Shown one piece after another: positions 1 to 7,777 of a DNA stretch of 64,000 nt (positions within the stretch are counted from its first letter, which is position 1; the number at the start of each line of letters is the position of its first letter). This DNA is from CAZQIC01 sp964593555 (GTDB taxonomy: Bacteria > Bacteroidota > Bacteroidia > JAFLBG01), in NCBI GenBank assembly GCA_964593555.1, contig CAZQIC010000007.1, positions 1 through 64,000 on the forward strand. Reading direction: 5' to 3'. A program made the translations under genes and the position numbers. The notes under the pieces were generated by a model. The model made no database searches, was not told the DNA's origin, and worked only from the letters and a program-made list of their open reading frames with translations.

Positions 1-18
1 TCTAAAAAAAAATACGGT

Positions 19-26
19 TACATTTG
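19..26 (+). promoter_or_regulatory. possible -7 promoter element
   Basis: TACATTTG matches the Bacteroidota -7 consensus TAnnTTTG and lies 44 bases before the first ATG. The matching -33 element would fall outside the window, so only half of the promoter can be judged. Confidence 0.35.
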
Positions 27-69
27 TTAAAATCAATTAATAGAACCTCCCTTTATTAAAACTTATCAT

Positions 70-471
70 ATGCCAGAAGAATTTGAGGATCATATCAATA
101 ACGAAATAGTTAATATATACTTTAAGGATAGGGTTATTTATGCCTCTTATCAGCCTAAATTGGCTATTGATTTAGAGATTGCGAAAAAGACTTCTATGTA
201 CCGTAAACAGATTTCACAAAAAAGAGGCGATATGCCAGTTCTTGCAGACATTCGTAATCTTGGAAAAGTTAGTGATGAAGCAAGAGAATGGCTGGCTACT
301 GATGAAGCTAATGAATTAATACCAGCTATGGCCATCTTAACTAATAATCCCATCCAGAAATTATTGGCTAATTTTTATTTAATGCTTAGCAAGCCTTCGA
401 TGCCAACAAGATTATTTACAGATAAGGATAAAGCTCTCCGCTGGCTGAAATTATATTTACAACAGAATTGA
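70..471 (+). CDS. STAS-like small protein, copy 1 of a tandem pair
   Basis: A 133-residue soluble protein with no signal peptide or membrane segment. The predicted pattern is short strands alternating with helices, and the end reads AILTNNPIQKLLANFYLMLS followed by KPSMPTRLF and a final helix. This resembles the STAS/SpoIIAA-like folds found as small Bacteroidota proteins, which usually act as protein-interaction or signalling modules; that is an inference from pattern only. The next gene is a clear paralogue 43 bases downstream, and a histidine kinase and a receiver protein follow. Start is the ATG at 70; a possible -7 element lies at 19. I do not know its specific function. Confidence 0.7.
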   Translation: MPEEFEDHINNEIVNIYFKDRVIYASYQPKLAIDLEIAKKTSMYRKQISQKRGDMPVLADIRNLGKVSDEAREWLATDEANELIPAMAILTNNPIQKLLANFYLMLSKPSMPTRLFTDKDKALRWLKLYLQQN

Positions 472-514
472 TGTTGTTTATTAAAAGTGACGTTTGTTAC
501 TTTACTCCCATCCC

Positions 515-898
515 ATGGCAATTTTAATTGAAACCGATGTATTGACCCTTGAATCTATTGAAGATTCAAAGATTATTTTTGGTACAATAAAAGATGGGGC
601 TGTAATTATACTTGAGGTAGCACAAAAGATAAAAGATGACCGTTTAAGTGTTTGGGGAGATAGCTCAAAACCATTGATCATTGATGTAAACGGATTAGTA
701 TCCCTAGATGGCCAGTCCCGTGACTATTGGGCAACAGCAGAGTCCATGAAACACTTAAGTTCTGTTGCAATAATAACAAACAAAAAATTTCAAGTGCTGC
801 TTGCTAATTTTTTTATTCTTTTCAGCAAACCGGCCGTGCCTACAAGGCTATTTTCCAATTACGAAGATGCTTTAAATTGGTCCAAAAAATTCGGATAA
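515..898 (+). CDS. STAS-like small protein, copy 2 of a tandem pair
   Basis: A 127-residue paralogue of the preceding gene. The C-terminal third aligns without gaps: AIITNKKFQVLLANFFILFS, then KPAVPTRLF, against AILTNN...LLANFYLMLS-KPSMPTRLF in copy 1. I start it at the ATG at 515; a TTG at 494 in the same frame would add seven residues that do not resemble copy 1. The N-terminal halves have diverged more, which suggests different partners. Its stop codon touches the stop of the convergent histidine kinase gene with no spacer. The role is unknown; signalling is inferred from the neighbours. Confidence 0.7.
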   Translation: MAILIETDVLTLESIEDSKIIFGTIKDGAVIILEVAQKIKDDRLSVWGDSSKPLIIDVNGLVSLDGQSRDYWATAESMKHLSSVAIITNKKFQVLLANFFILFSKPAVPTRLFSNYEDALNWSKKFG

Positions 899-2263
899 TT
901 ATTTTATTTCGGGGAGCGTGACAAGAAAAGAACTTCCTTCACCGTATTGACTTGTTACTTCTATTTTACCACCCAGTTTTTGGATGGCCTGAGTAACTAT
1001 ATACAAACCAAGACCCTTGCCTTCCGCCTGGAATGAAGCCCTAAAATGCGGCTTAAAGATGGACTCCAGATTTTCCGGTTTAATACCAATTCCATTATCA
1101 GATATTTCAATCACACAGCTATTATCACTCTCTCGCCTAACTCTGATACCTACGTAACTTTGCTGATTGTTATTTTGTTTGGAATATTTAAGCGCGTTGG
1201 AAATAAGATTTTGAAGAATGGAATTGACTAATTTTCTATTTGAACGCAATACAATATTGGACGGCATGCTTATATTAAATCCAACAGATCTATAATCCTG
1301 ATTAAGCGAAAAGCCATTGGTTATGGAATTAATGAGTTCCTCAAGATCTATGTTTTCATACGTTAACACACTGGACTTAAGAAATATCATATCAAACAAA
1401 TCGGTGAAATGGGCCTCTATGGCTTGTCTGCATTTTTCGATTATTTCAAATAATTTCAGCGCCTCTTTATCGTTGGCATTTATTTTACCTATTGTCACGA
1501 CCCCCTTGAGGTTGCGTATAGGACCAGATATATCGTGATGAACGCGATTAAAATCCAATGGGTTGTTTTCTTCGATTTTATCGATATCCTTTATAGAGTT
1601 TGGATGGGAATCCGGCTCTACATAGCCATAATAGATACATCCCATTATCACTCCATCATCATTCTTTAATTCATAGTAAGAAAAATCAGTGGGAGTTAAT
1701 TCTCCATTGCTCTTTTTAAACTCTGCCTTGATTTTGTTATAGCCAGTTTTTAATGATTCTGAATCTTTTTTCAAAACCTCATCAACGTGATGCAAATACA
1801 AATCCCGTATATCAATGCCTATTTTATTTTGTGCGGCATTATTTAAAAGCAATATACGGCTCTTAGAATCTGTAACTATTATTGGCTCTTTTACAGACTC
1901 AAAAAATGTCCGTAATAATTTCATTGGCTCTATTTGCTTTGCCAATTGATAACTAAGCAAATTAAGTCCGATGGCAATATAATCCAGATGGTTCTCCGAA
2001 CCCTCTACTGTGGCTCTTTTAGAGAAATCCAACGACGCCAACGATGTCATTACATCTGTAAGCTCATCCAATCTGTCATGCGAACTCGGAGAAACAAGTT
2101 TATGATTATAAATATTGATCGTAAGTTTTTTTACTCCTTCAAGTATTTTATCATACTGTTCATCCGAAAGATAGGACAATGAATCATCAACCAACACCTC
2201 AGAATTCAGTTTGGCTATCAACTCAATAATTTTTTCCGCTTCACTATTGTTTTTCAATTCCAA
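899..2263 (-). CDS. PAS-domain sensor histidine kinase
   Basis: A 454-residue cytoplasmic histidine kinase without membrane segments. Residues about 115-215 form a PAS domain (FFESVKEPIIVTDSKSRILL start). The dimerisation/phosphoacceptor helix has an HHDISGPIRNL H-box, with H243 the likely phosphorylated residue. The ATPase domain shows the N box QNLISNALKYS (351-361), G1 DNGIGI (from 389) and G2 GKGLGLYI (from 415). It resembles the soluble PAS kinases common in Bacteroidota. A receiver-only protein starts 256 bases away on the other strand and is the natural partner candidate. No ATG fits the N-terminus: the only reasonable starts are TTG at 2263 or 2257, so the start is uncertain. Confidence 0.9.
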   Translation of the reverse strand: MELKNNSEAEKIIELIAKLNSEVLVDDSLSYLSDEQYDKILEGVKKLTINIYNHKLVSPSSHDRLDELTDVMTSLASLDFSKRATVEGSENHLDYIAIGLNLLSYQLAKQIEPMKLLRTFFESVKEPIIVTDSKSRILLLNNAAQNKIGIDIRDLYLHHVDEVLKKDSESLKTGYNKIKAEFKKSNGELTPTDFSYYELKNDDGVIMGCIYYGYVEPDSHPNSIKDIDKIEENNPLDFNRVHHDISGPIRNLKGVVTIGKINANDKEALKLFEIIEKCRQAIEAHFTDLFDMIFLKSSVLTYENIDLEELINSITNGFSLNQDYRSVGFNISMPSNIVLRSNRKLVNSILQNLISNALKYSKQNNNQQSYVGIRVRRESDNSCVIEISDNGIGIKPENLESIFKPHFRASFQAEGKGLGLYIVTQAIQKLGGKIEVTSQYGEGSSFLVTLPEIK

Positions 2264-2519
2264 AAGAATTAATTCATTTTAACACTAACCTTCTACTGCA
2301 ATTTGCCTAGAATTACAAATAACAACTCTAAATTAATAATGATTTGTATAAAAAAACATTAAAAGTTTACTCATTTCTTACATATGAATGATTGTAGTGC
2401 ATTTTTGATTGAGTGTCGTTGATAACTTGTTTAACTTTGAGCCGTATAATTAGATCAGATTTAAGAAACTTACATTATTAATCATACCGTTTGCCTTAAC
2501 AATTTATTAACTTGTAGTT

Positions 2520-2936
2520 ATGTTACTGAAAAAGCCCTCAAAAAAGTATTCGAGCGTAATGTTGATCGACGACAGCGAAGTTGATAATTTTATTAATGGA
2601 AAAATGCTGGAGGGATGTAATTTTGCGGAACACGTTTTTGTTCACACCAGCAGTAAAAGTGCCTTGGAGTTTATTCAAAATATCGACCAGCTTAAGGAGA
2701 TATCTGAGAAAATTTTACCTCAGGTCATTTTTCTTGACGTGAACATGCCCTTGATGGATGGATTACAGTTTTTAGATGAGCTTGCGAAAACAACGCCTAC
2801 GATTTCTCTATCGTGTAAAATTTATTTGCTCACAGCATCTCAAAACCCATCAGATATGGAGAGGGCAAAGAAAAACAAATTGATCACAAGCATCATACAA
2901 AAACCGTTGAGCGAATCTATGCTTGGTACATTATAG
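2520..2936 (+). CDS. single-domain response regulator (CheY-like receiver)
   Basis: A 138-residue protein made of one receiver domain. The acidic pair D17-D18 follows the first strand (VMLIDDSEVDN), the phosphoacceptor is D73 in VIFLDVNMPLMDG, the conserved Thr/Ser is in IYLLTASQNP and the Lys is in IIQKPLS near the end. There is no output domain, so it would act by protein contact or phosphotransfer. It is divergent from the PAS histidine kinase with 256 bases between. That spacer is AT-rich; I see TACCGTTTG near 2488, close to but not matching the -7 consensus. The stop lies two bases from that of the convergent next gene. Confidence 0.9.
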   Translation: MLLKKPSKKYSSVMLIDDSEVDNFINGKMLEGCNFAEHVFVHTSSKSALEFIQNIDQLKEISEKILPQVIFLDVNMPLMDGLQFLDELAKTTPTISLSCKIYLLTASQNPSDMERAKKNKLITSIIQKPLSESMLGTL

Positions 2937-2938
2937 TA

Positions 2939-4408
2939 TTACAAAGCTACTCTTCTTCTTCTTTTAGATTCTTTGGTTAATTGCAGTAGTACCTCTTCCT
3001 GAATGGGAAGATATTCGAGCATTTTTGAAGCGCCTTGGTTATGTAGAAGAAATTCCTGCTTAAGATTTATTATTTTTTCCTCTGATCTTGGTGTTTGTTT
3101 GTCAAATAACAACAACAATATTTTCACAAAAACTGATGCATTCTCATATGTTGCAGGATTTTCCATTTCGCGTATTTTACGAAGAGCGCTTTTTATCAGT
3201 GTATGTGCAGTTTCATAATTATGAACAATACAATAACAATAAGCGTGAAATAGTTTTATTTCAATTTCGGCATGCGGACACAATCTCAAGCTAACCGTAT
3301 TAATCAATGTGTTGAGTAAATTAATTGAATCGAAATATTTTTTTGAGTGTAAAGCCCCAATAGCAAGGTGTTTCATATACAAAATATAATTGGGCACATC
3401 TACAGGGTCGGGAGAATATGCTTTGGATAATTTTTGATTTTCAGGAAAAAGTTGTTCTTCTTTTTTCATCAAAACATAATGCTCAACCTTTGACTTCAGA
3501 AAATGGCCGCCAAATGATGAGAAATTGCAGAGTAATAATTTATCCAAGTCTGAATTTATTTCTTCTAAAAATTTTGCAGCTTTTTTATGCAGTTTAAGGC
3601 TGTGATAATATTCGAAGGATAATAAAGAATGTGTTTTACAAAGAAAACGATATGAAGAATTGTTATCATGCTCCAACAATATCTTGTCCATTTTATCAAG
3701 CATATCTTCCACGGGCTCGGCCTCCTGATCCTGCTGATTAGTCGGAACAAATAGTGAAAAAGAAATATTAATAATGTATTGGTAAAGGAACAAATGATGA
3801 GAATTATAAAGTTTGGTATGATTCGCAACCTGATCCTTTACCACAGTCAAATACTGCAACCAAACAGGGTCCCTGGTTATAGAATAATTGCCAAGGTATT
3901 TAAAAAAATCACCCATTATATCTTCAACTTTCTCAATTGCCATTGCATACGCCACCTGCTTATTGTAATCTTGGGAGTACAAATAGTATTTAGGCGTATG
4001 AACGTGCAATTTTTTTAATGCGCTGTAAACTTTTGTCAGTTCAAGAGGCATATCATACCTGCGCAAATCTTCTTCCATCTTTTTTAATACCACGATTGCT
4101 GTTTCTTTAGGTGTATCGTAAAGCAACTGCGGAATATTATCTACTCGTTTCAGAATATCTTCCTTCGCTCCCAAAATGGTTGACAGCTGATATTCCTGAA
4201 TTTTATCATGCAGCCTTGACTTCAGCGTATAATATGCGCCGCTGCCAATACGCAATGATTGAGATATTTCATTATCATTTAACACATCCTGACGCATATG
4301 TGTTAATAACATAAGATATTTGTCTGCCCTTGTAGTACGAAATTGCGATGAGAGCGACTGATAATCGGGTTCACGCATTTGTGCAACAACATTTTTTAAT
4401 TTAAGCAT
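2939..4408 (-). CDS. ~500-aa helical repeat protein (family member 1 of 3)
   Basis: A 489-residue, almost entirely helical, soluble protein without signal peptide. Residues about 20-75 contain ISQSLRIGSGAYYTLKSRLH, which looks like a helix-turn-helix. The rest is a run of amphipathic helices in the style of TPR-like arrays. It ends in a basic tail, KESKRRRRVAL. Its N-terminal layout (a K-x-Y-L-x-L-L helix, then a short helix, then a K-x-x-L-x-D-x-I helix) is shared with the proteins at 31098 and 38138, so I treat the three as distant paralogues. Unlike those two it has no giant surface-protein gene beside it. Function unknown; a regulatory role is inference. Confidence 0.6.
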   Translation of the reverse strand: MLKLKNVVAQMREPDYQSLSSQFRTTRADKYLMLLTHMRQDVLNDNEISQSLRIGSGAYYTLKSRLHDKIQEYQLSTILGAKEDILKRVDNIPQLLYDTPKETAIVVLKKMEEDLRRYDMPLELTKVYSALKKLHVHTPKYYLYSQDYNKQVAYAMAIEKVEDIMGDFFKYLGNYSITRDPVWLQYLTVVKDQVANHTKLYNSHHLFLYQYIINISFSLFVPTNQQDQEAEPVEDMLDKMDKILLEHDNNSSYRFLCKTHSLLSFEYYHSLKLHKKAAKFLEEINSDLDKLLLCNFSSFGGHFLKSKVEHYVLMKKEEQLFPENQKLSKAYSPDPVDVPNYILYMKHLAIGALHSKKYFDSINLLNTLINTVSLRLCPHAEIEIKLFHAYCYCIVHNYETAHTLIKSALRKIREMENPATYENASVFVKILLLLFDKQTPRSEEKIINLKQEFLLHNQGASKMLEYLPIQEEVLLQLTKESKRRRRVAL

Positions 4409-4550
4409 GGCTTTATGTTTGGGTAAATATTACAACAATCTTACAAAGCAAGTGCTTTTTATTCACTTTTTATAGCAAAAATCGCGGTTCTTCATACCTA
4501 TGTAAGATTTTAGGCCATTTTGCAACAGCTTGAAGCCCATTTTTAAGCAC

Positions 4551-4581
4551 TTTGCAGGTATTTAGTTTTATAGTAGGTTTG
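4551..4581 (+). promoter_or_regulatory. promoter of the PfkB kinase gene
   Basis: TTTG at 4551-4554, a 19-base spacer, then TAGGTTTG at 4574-4581. This matches the Bacteroidota primary sigma consensus TTTG-N19/20-TAnnTTTG. The gene starts 14 bases after the -7 element. Confidence 0.75.
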
Positions 4582-4595
4582 CAAAAAAATAACAT

Positions 4596-5519
4596 ATGAG
4601 CTTAGTTGTTGTAGGTACGGTAGCATTTGATGCCATTGAAACACCATTCGGAAAAACTGATAAAATTATTGGGGGCGCAGCTACTTATGCCGGCCTTGCT
4701 GCATCTTATTTTACAAAACAGGTAAATCTTGTATCCGTTGTTGGGAGCGATTTTCCAAAGGATGCAATAGAAAATCTGAATAAACATTTTATTGATACAA
4801 GCGGACTGCAAATAAAACAAGGGGAAAAAAGTTTTTTCTGGTCAGGCAAATATCATAACGACATGAATTCGCGCGATACCCTTGCGACCGAACTAAATGT
4901 GCTTGAAAAATTTGATCCTATTATACCTGAATCCTACCAGGATTGCGAATTTTTAATGCTTGGCAATCTTACACCATCGGTTCAACAAACTGTAATAAAA
5001 CGTTTAAATAAAAGGCCAAAGCTGATTGTATTGGATACCATGAACTTTTGGATGGATATTGCTTTGGAAGAATTAAAAGCGACATTAAAAATGGTGGACG
5101 TATTAACCATTAATGATGCAGAAGCAAGACAACTTTCCGGAGAATATTCCTTGGTTAAAGCGGCACAAAAAATATTGAGAATGGGCCCTTCAACACTTAT
5201 TATTAAAAAAGGAGAACATGGTGCATTGTTATTTAATAAAGACCAGGTTTTCTTTGCGCCGGCACTTCCTTTGGAGGATGTTTTTGATCCGACAGGTGCG
5301 GGCGATAGTTTTGCCGGAGGATTCATTGGATACCTTGCTGCGACAAAAGATATTTCTTTCGACAATATGAAACGTGCAATTATTTTTGGATCGGCCATGG
5401 CATCTTTCTGTGTTGAAAAATTTGGAACAGAAAAATTGATTGGTTTAAAACAGGAACAACTTGATGAACGCGTTCAGGAATTTGTTGATCTTGTACAGTT
5501 TGATATCGCGCTTGTATAA
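4596..5519 (+). CDS. PfkB-family carbohydrate kinase
   Basis: A 307-residue ribokinase-like protein. The N-terminal strand VVVGTVAFDAIETPFG and the glycine pair GGAATYAGLAA (residues 26-36) form the sugar-binding part. The second signature is DPTGAGDSFAGGF (from 231), where D237 is the catalytic base and GAG forms the anion hole. The family phosphorylates sugars or nucleosides with ATP; substrate cannot be read here. Close relatives are widespread single-copy genes in Bacteroidota, annotated as sugar or adenosine-type kinases. It is monocistronic, with a good promoter upstream and a strong terminator 7 bases after the stop. Confidence 0.9.
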   Translation: MSLVVVGTVAFDAIETPFGKTDKIIGGAATYAGLAASYFTKQVNLVSVVGSDFPKDAIENLNKHFIDTSGLQIKQGEKSFFWSGKYHNDMNSRDTLATELNVLEKFDPIIPESYQDCEFLMLGNLTPSVQQTVIKRLNKRPKLIVLDTMNFWMDIALEELKATLKMVDVLTINDAEARQLSGEYSLVKAAQKILRMGPSTLIIKKGEHGALLFNKDQVFFAPALPLEDVFDPTGAGDSFAGGFIGYLAATKDISFDNMKRAIIFGSAMASFCVEKFGTEKLIGLKQEQLDERVQEFVDLVQFDIALV

Positions 5520-5526
5520 TAAAATT

Positions 5527-5560
5527 AAAACAGAGCATCCTCCCCAAGATGCTCTGTTTT
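5527..5560. terminator. bidirectional intrinsic terminator
   Basis: A perfect 13-bp stem (AAAACAGAGCATC / GATGCTCTGTTTT) with an 8-base loop CTCCCCAA. A-run and T-run on either side make it work in both directions, fitting its place between the convergent kinase gene and the gene ending at 5598. Confidence 0.9.
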
Positions 5561-5597
5561 TCTTCTTAACTATACCCCTATCGATAAGAAGAAATCT

Positions 5598-6209
5598 TTA
5601 CCATCCAAAACCAATTTTTAATCCTAGAGGAATATGTAATGATGGCCCTTCATAATAGCTTTTTGAGCTTCCTGATTGGGTAAAAGTTTGTGAATTCATT
5701 ACACTGTATTTCACGCCAAGTCCGGTATATAAATCAAGTGTTAAGCCTTTCCTGCTGATCACCTGTTTTCCTACCAAAAAATTTGCGCCAACATCCATCG
5801 CTTTTGATCGGTAACTATAAAACGAACCTGTTGACCAATCAGAATTATAATCATATCGTGAATTTGAAAAAGTTAATTGTGTTTCTAAATACATTCCTTC
5901 AAGCGGGCCCTTTTTTTTGCTTAGGTATTGCCTAATGCCCATATTAGCAGCAAATGTTGTTTCTACTCTAGGTTTAAGGAAAATAGAACTACTTGTTGAG
6001 GCACCAACAGTAATGGAGCGACACCCTCCCAGATATCTTTCGTAACTTATATTAGCATTCCCATACCTAACACCTATTGGGTTAAACTTCAGAATATTTT
6101 TAACTGTGTCTTCGGTTTTTTTTGGGAATAACATCCCTACAGTTTGCGCTTTAATATCTGTATCCATAACAATTAATCCCAGCACCAAACAAACGAATAT
6201 TGACTTCAT
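5598..6209 (-). CDS. outer-membrane beta-barrel protein, DUF3575-like
   Basis: A 203-residue exported protein. The N-terminus MKSIFVCLVLGLIVMDTDIKAQT is a signal peptide with cleavage near AQ-T. The mature part has alternating hydrophobic strands and ends in an aromatic residue (LKIGFGW), as outer-membrane barrels do. The segment FNPIGVRYGNANISYERYLG resembles the opening of DUF3575-type Bacteroidota barrels (a 'NPxG...G..ls.YER' pattern). It is shorter than porins, probably an 8-stranded barrel. Role unknown. It shares a bidirectional terminator with the convergent kinase gene. Confidence 0.7.
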   Translation of the reverse strand: MKSIFVCLVLGLIVMDTDIKAQTVGMLFPKKTEDTVKNILKFNPIGVRYGNANISYERYLGGCRSITVGASTSSSIFLKPRVETTFAANMGIRQYLSKKKGPLEGMYLETQLTFSNSRYDYNSDWSTGSFYSYRSKAMDVGANFLVGKQVISRKGLTLDLYTGLGVKYSVMNSQTFTQSGSSKSYYEGPSLHIPLGLKIGFGW

Positions 6210-6370
6210 ATTTTAAAATGTTTAGAGGTAAGACGGGCGCATGCCATAAAAGTTACAGCCCCTAAAAATTTTAACTTCGTTTAACAAATGAAGGGGATGG
6301 GTGTGAGGTGTATTCGATAATAGGGAGATGGGGAAAGAAGGGAATAAGGAAATAGGGTGTCTATATTGAA

Positions 6371-7105
6371 CTACTTCATCCCCAATAAAAAAAGTTCATT
6401 CGCCTTTTCCCAGTTCACAACATTCCACCAGGCAGTAATATAATCGACACGTCGGTTTTGATTTTTTAAATAGTAGGCATGCTCCCAAACATCAAGCGCG
6501 AGAACAGGTGTTCCTTTAAATTCAGATACGTCCATCAAAGGATTATCCTGATTAGCTGTTGAACCTATTTGTAATTTTTTATTTGCATCAACAACAAGCC
6601 ATGCCCAACCTGAACCAAAAACTTTTGTTGCAGCATCATTGAACTTTGTTTTAAAATTTTCGAATGACCCAAAAGAGTCATTGATCGCTTCAGCTATTTT
6701 CCCTGATGGCACACCTCCGCCATTTGGTTTCATTAAAGACCAGAAGAGAGAATGATTGTAATGGCCGCCAGCATTATTCCTAATTGTCATATTGTATTTT
6801 GAAACGTTGGCACATAATCGACCTAATGTAAGTTTGTCCACGTTTATCCCCACCAATGCTTTATTAAGATTGTTCACATAGCCCTGGTGGTGTTTGCCAT
6901 AATGCAGCTCCATGGTAACCTTATCAATATATGGCTCAAGTGCATCGTAAGCATAAGGGAGGGGATCACAACTGAAAAAAGATTGGTCTTGTAAAAATAT
7001 GTTTCCTGCAGGTAAAATTCCGGGTAATGATGTAAGTGCAATTCCTCCAAAACCTGCAAGGGTTGTTTGTTTTATAAATTCTCTTCTTGATTTTTTTTCT
7101 ATCAT
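6371..7105 (-). CDS. superoxide dismutase, Mn-type, Tat-exported
   Basis: A 244-residue Fe/Mn-family superoxide dismutase converting superoxide to oxygen and hydrogen peroxide. By alignment to E. coli SodB the metal ligands are H68, H118, D205 and H209, in MELHYGKHH, GGHYNHSLFW and LDVWEHAYY. The second-sphere glutamine is in ANQDNPL and the Gly-Gly-His before the second ligand is also present, both Mn-type traits, so manganese or cambialistic use is likely. Unusually it begins with a twin-arginine signal (SRREFIK at residues 6-12 plus a hydrophobic stretch to about 35), which predicts export of the folded, metal-loaded enzyme. The gene follows the biotin carrier gene after a 75-base gap holding a dispersed repeat. 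Confidence 0.93.
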   Translation of the reverse strand: MIEKKSRREFIKQTTLAGFGGIALTSLPGILPAGNIFLQDQSFFSCDPLPYAYDALEPYIDKVTMELHYGKHHQGYVNNLNKALVGINVDKLTLGRLCANVSKYNMTIRNNAGGHYNHSLFWSLMKPNGGGVPSGKIAEAINDSFGSFENFKTKFNDAATKVFGSGWAWLVVDANKKLQIGSTANQDNPLMDVSEFKGTPVLALDVWEHAYYLKNQNRRVDYITAWWNVVNWEKANELFLLGMK

Positions 7106-7123
7106 TTTCTGTTCTTGATTTTT

Positions 7124-7175
7124 CTCCCTCTCTAGGGAGGATTAGCCTGTCCTGAGCGAAGTCGAAGTAGGGTGA
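7124..7175. repeat. dispersed intergenic repeat unit
   Basis: Holds a hairpin CTCCCTctctAGGGAG (7124-7139) followed by TGTCCTGAGCGAAGTCGAAG (7148-7167). I recognise the second phrase as a motif scattered between genes in many bacterial genomes, including Bacteroidota. It sits between two co-directional genes. Confidence 0.6.
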
Positions 7176-7180
7176 GGCCT

Positions 7181-7690
7181 TTATTCGAAGGAAATAAGTA
7201 CCTGATTTTTTTCTACTGCCATTTTTTTACTGACGTTGATTTTTTTAATTATCGCATCGACGGGCGCTTTCAATACATTTTCCATTTTCATGGCTTCAAG
7301 TATCAATAAAGAGTCCCCTTGTTTTATTTGCATGCCCTCAGTAACCAGTACGTCCAAAACTAATCCGGGCATAGGGGCTTTCATTTCATTCACTTTACTT
7401 GCAGATAAATTATCCATGCCAAGGTTCTTCAACAACTCATCGTATTTATCCTTTACATTAAGTTCATACTTATTGCCATTCACCCTTACTAAAAATGATT
7501 TCTCTTTTGCATCAGCAGTTAATACTTCCACAGTGTATGATTTATTATTATAAAGCACGTGTAGTACATTTTCCTTTACTGTGATCACATCCCAAGCAAA
7601 CTCTTTTCCATTAAGCTTTCCGGAAGTATTGTTGTTCCCATCCAACTCAACCGAATGTTCATTTTTACCGTTTACAATAACCTTATGCAT
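7181..7690 (-). CDS. biotin carboxyl carrier protein (biotin/lipoyl attachment domain)
   Basis: A 169-residue carrier protein. The C-terminal ~75 residues form a biotinyl domain with the classic EAMKMEN motif; K135 is the biotinylation site. The domain opens with KAPMPGLVLDVLV, typical of carriers of acetyl-, propionyl- or methylcrotonyl-CoA carboxylases. The N-terminal half (EFAWDVITVKENVLHVLYNN...) resembles the linker domain of Bacteroidota acyl-CoA carboxylase carriers. No carboxylase or biotin carboxylase gene adjoins it, so its partner enzyme must be encoded elsewhere. I start it at the ATG at 7690; a TTG at 7717 would add an unlikely nine residues. TAAATTTG just upstream could be a -7 element. 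Confidence 0.9.
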   Translation of the reverse strand: MHKVIVNGKNEHSVELDGNNNTSGKLNGKEFAWDVITVKENVLHVLYNNKSYTVEVLTADAKEKSFLVRVNGNKYELNVKDKYDELLKNLGMDNLSASKVNEMKAPMPGLVLDVLVTEGMQIKQGDSLLILEAMKMENVLKAPVDAIIKKINVSKKMAVEKNQVLISFE

Positions 7691-7777
7691 ATACAAATTT
7701 ACATAACAATATGGCAAATACCTTAAAGTTTGAAAAGTATATATTTTTCACGTCCTTTGGTAGTGCTATTCCCATCC

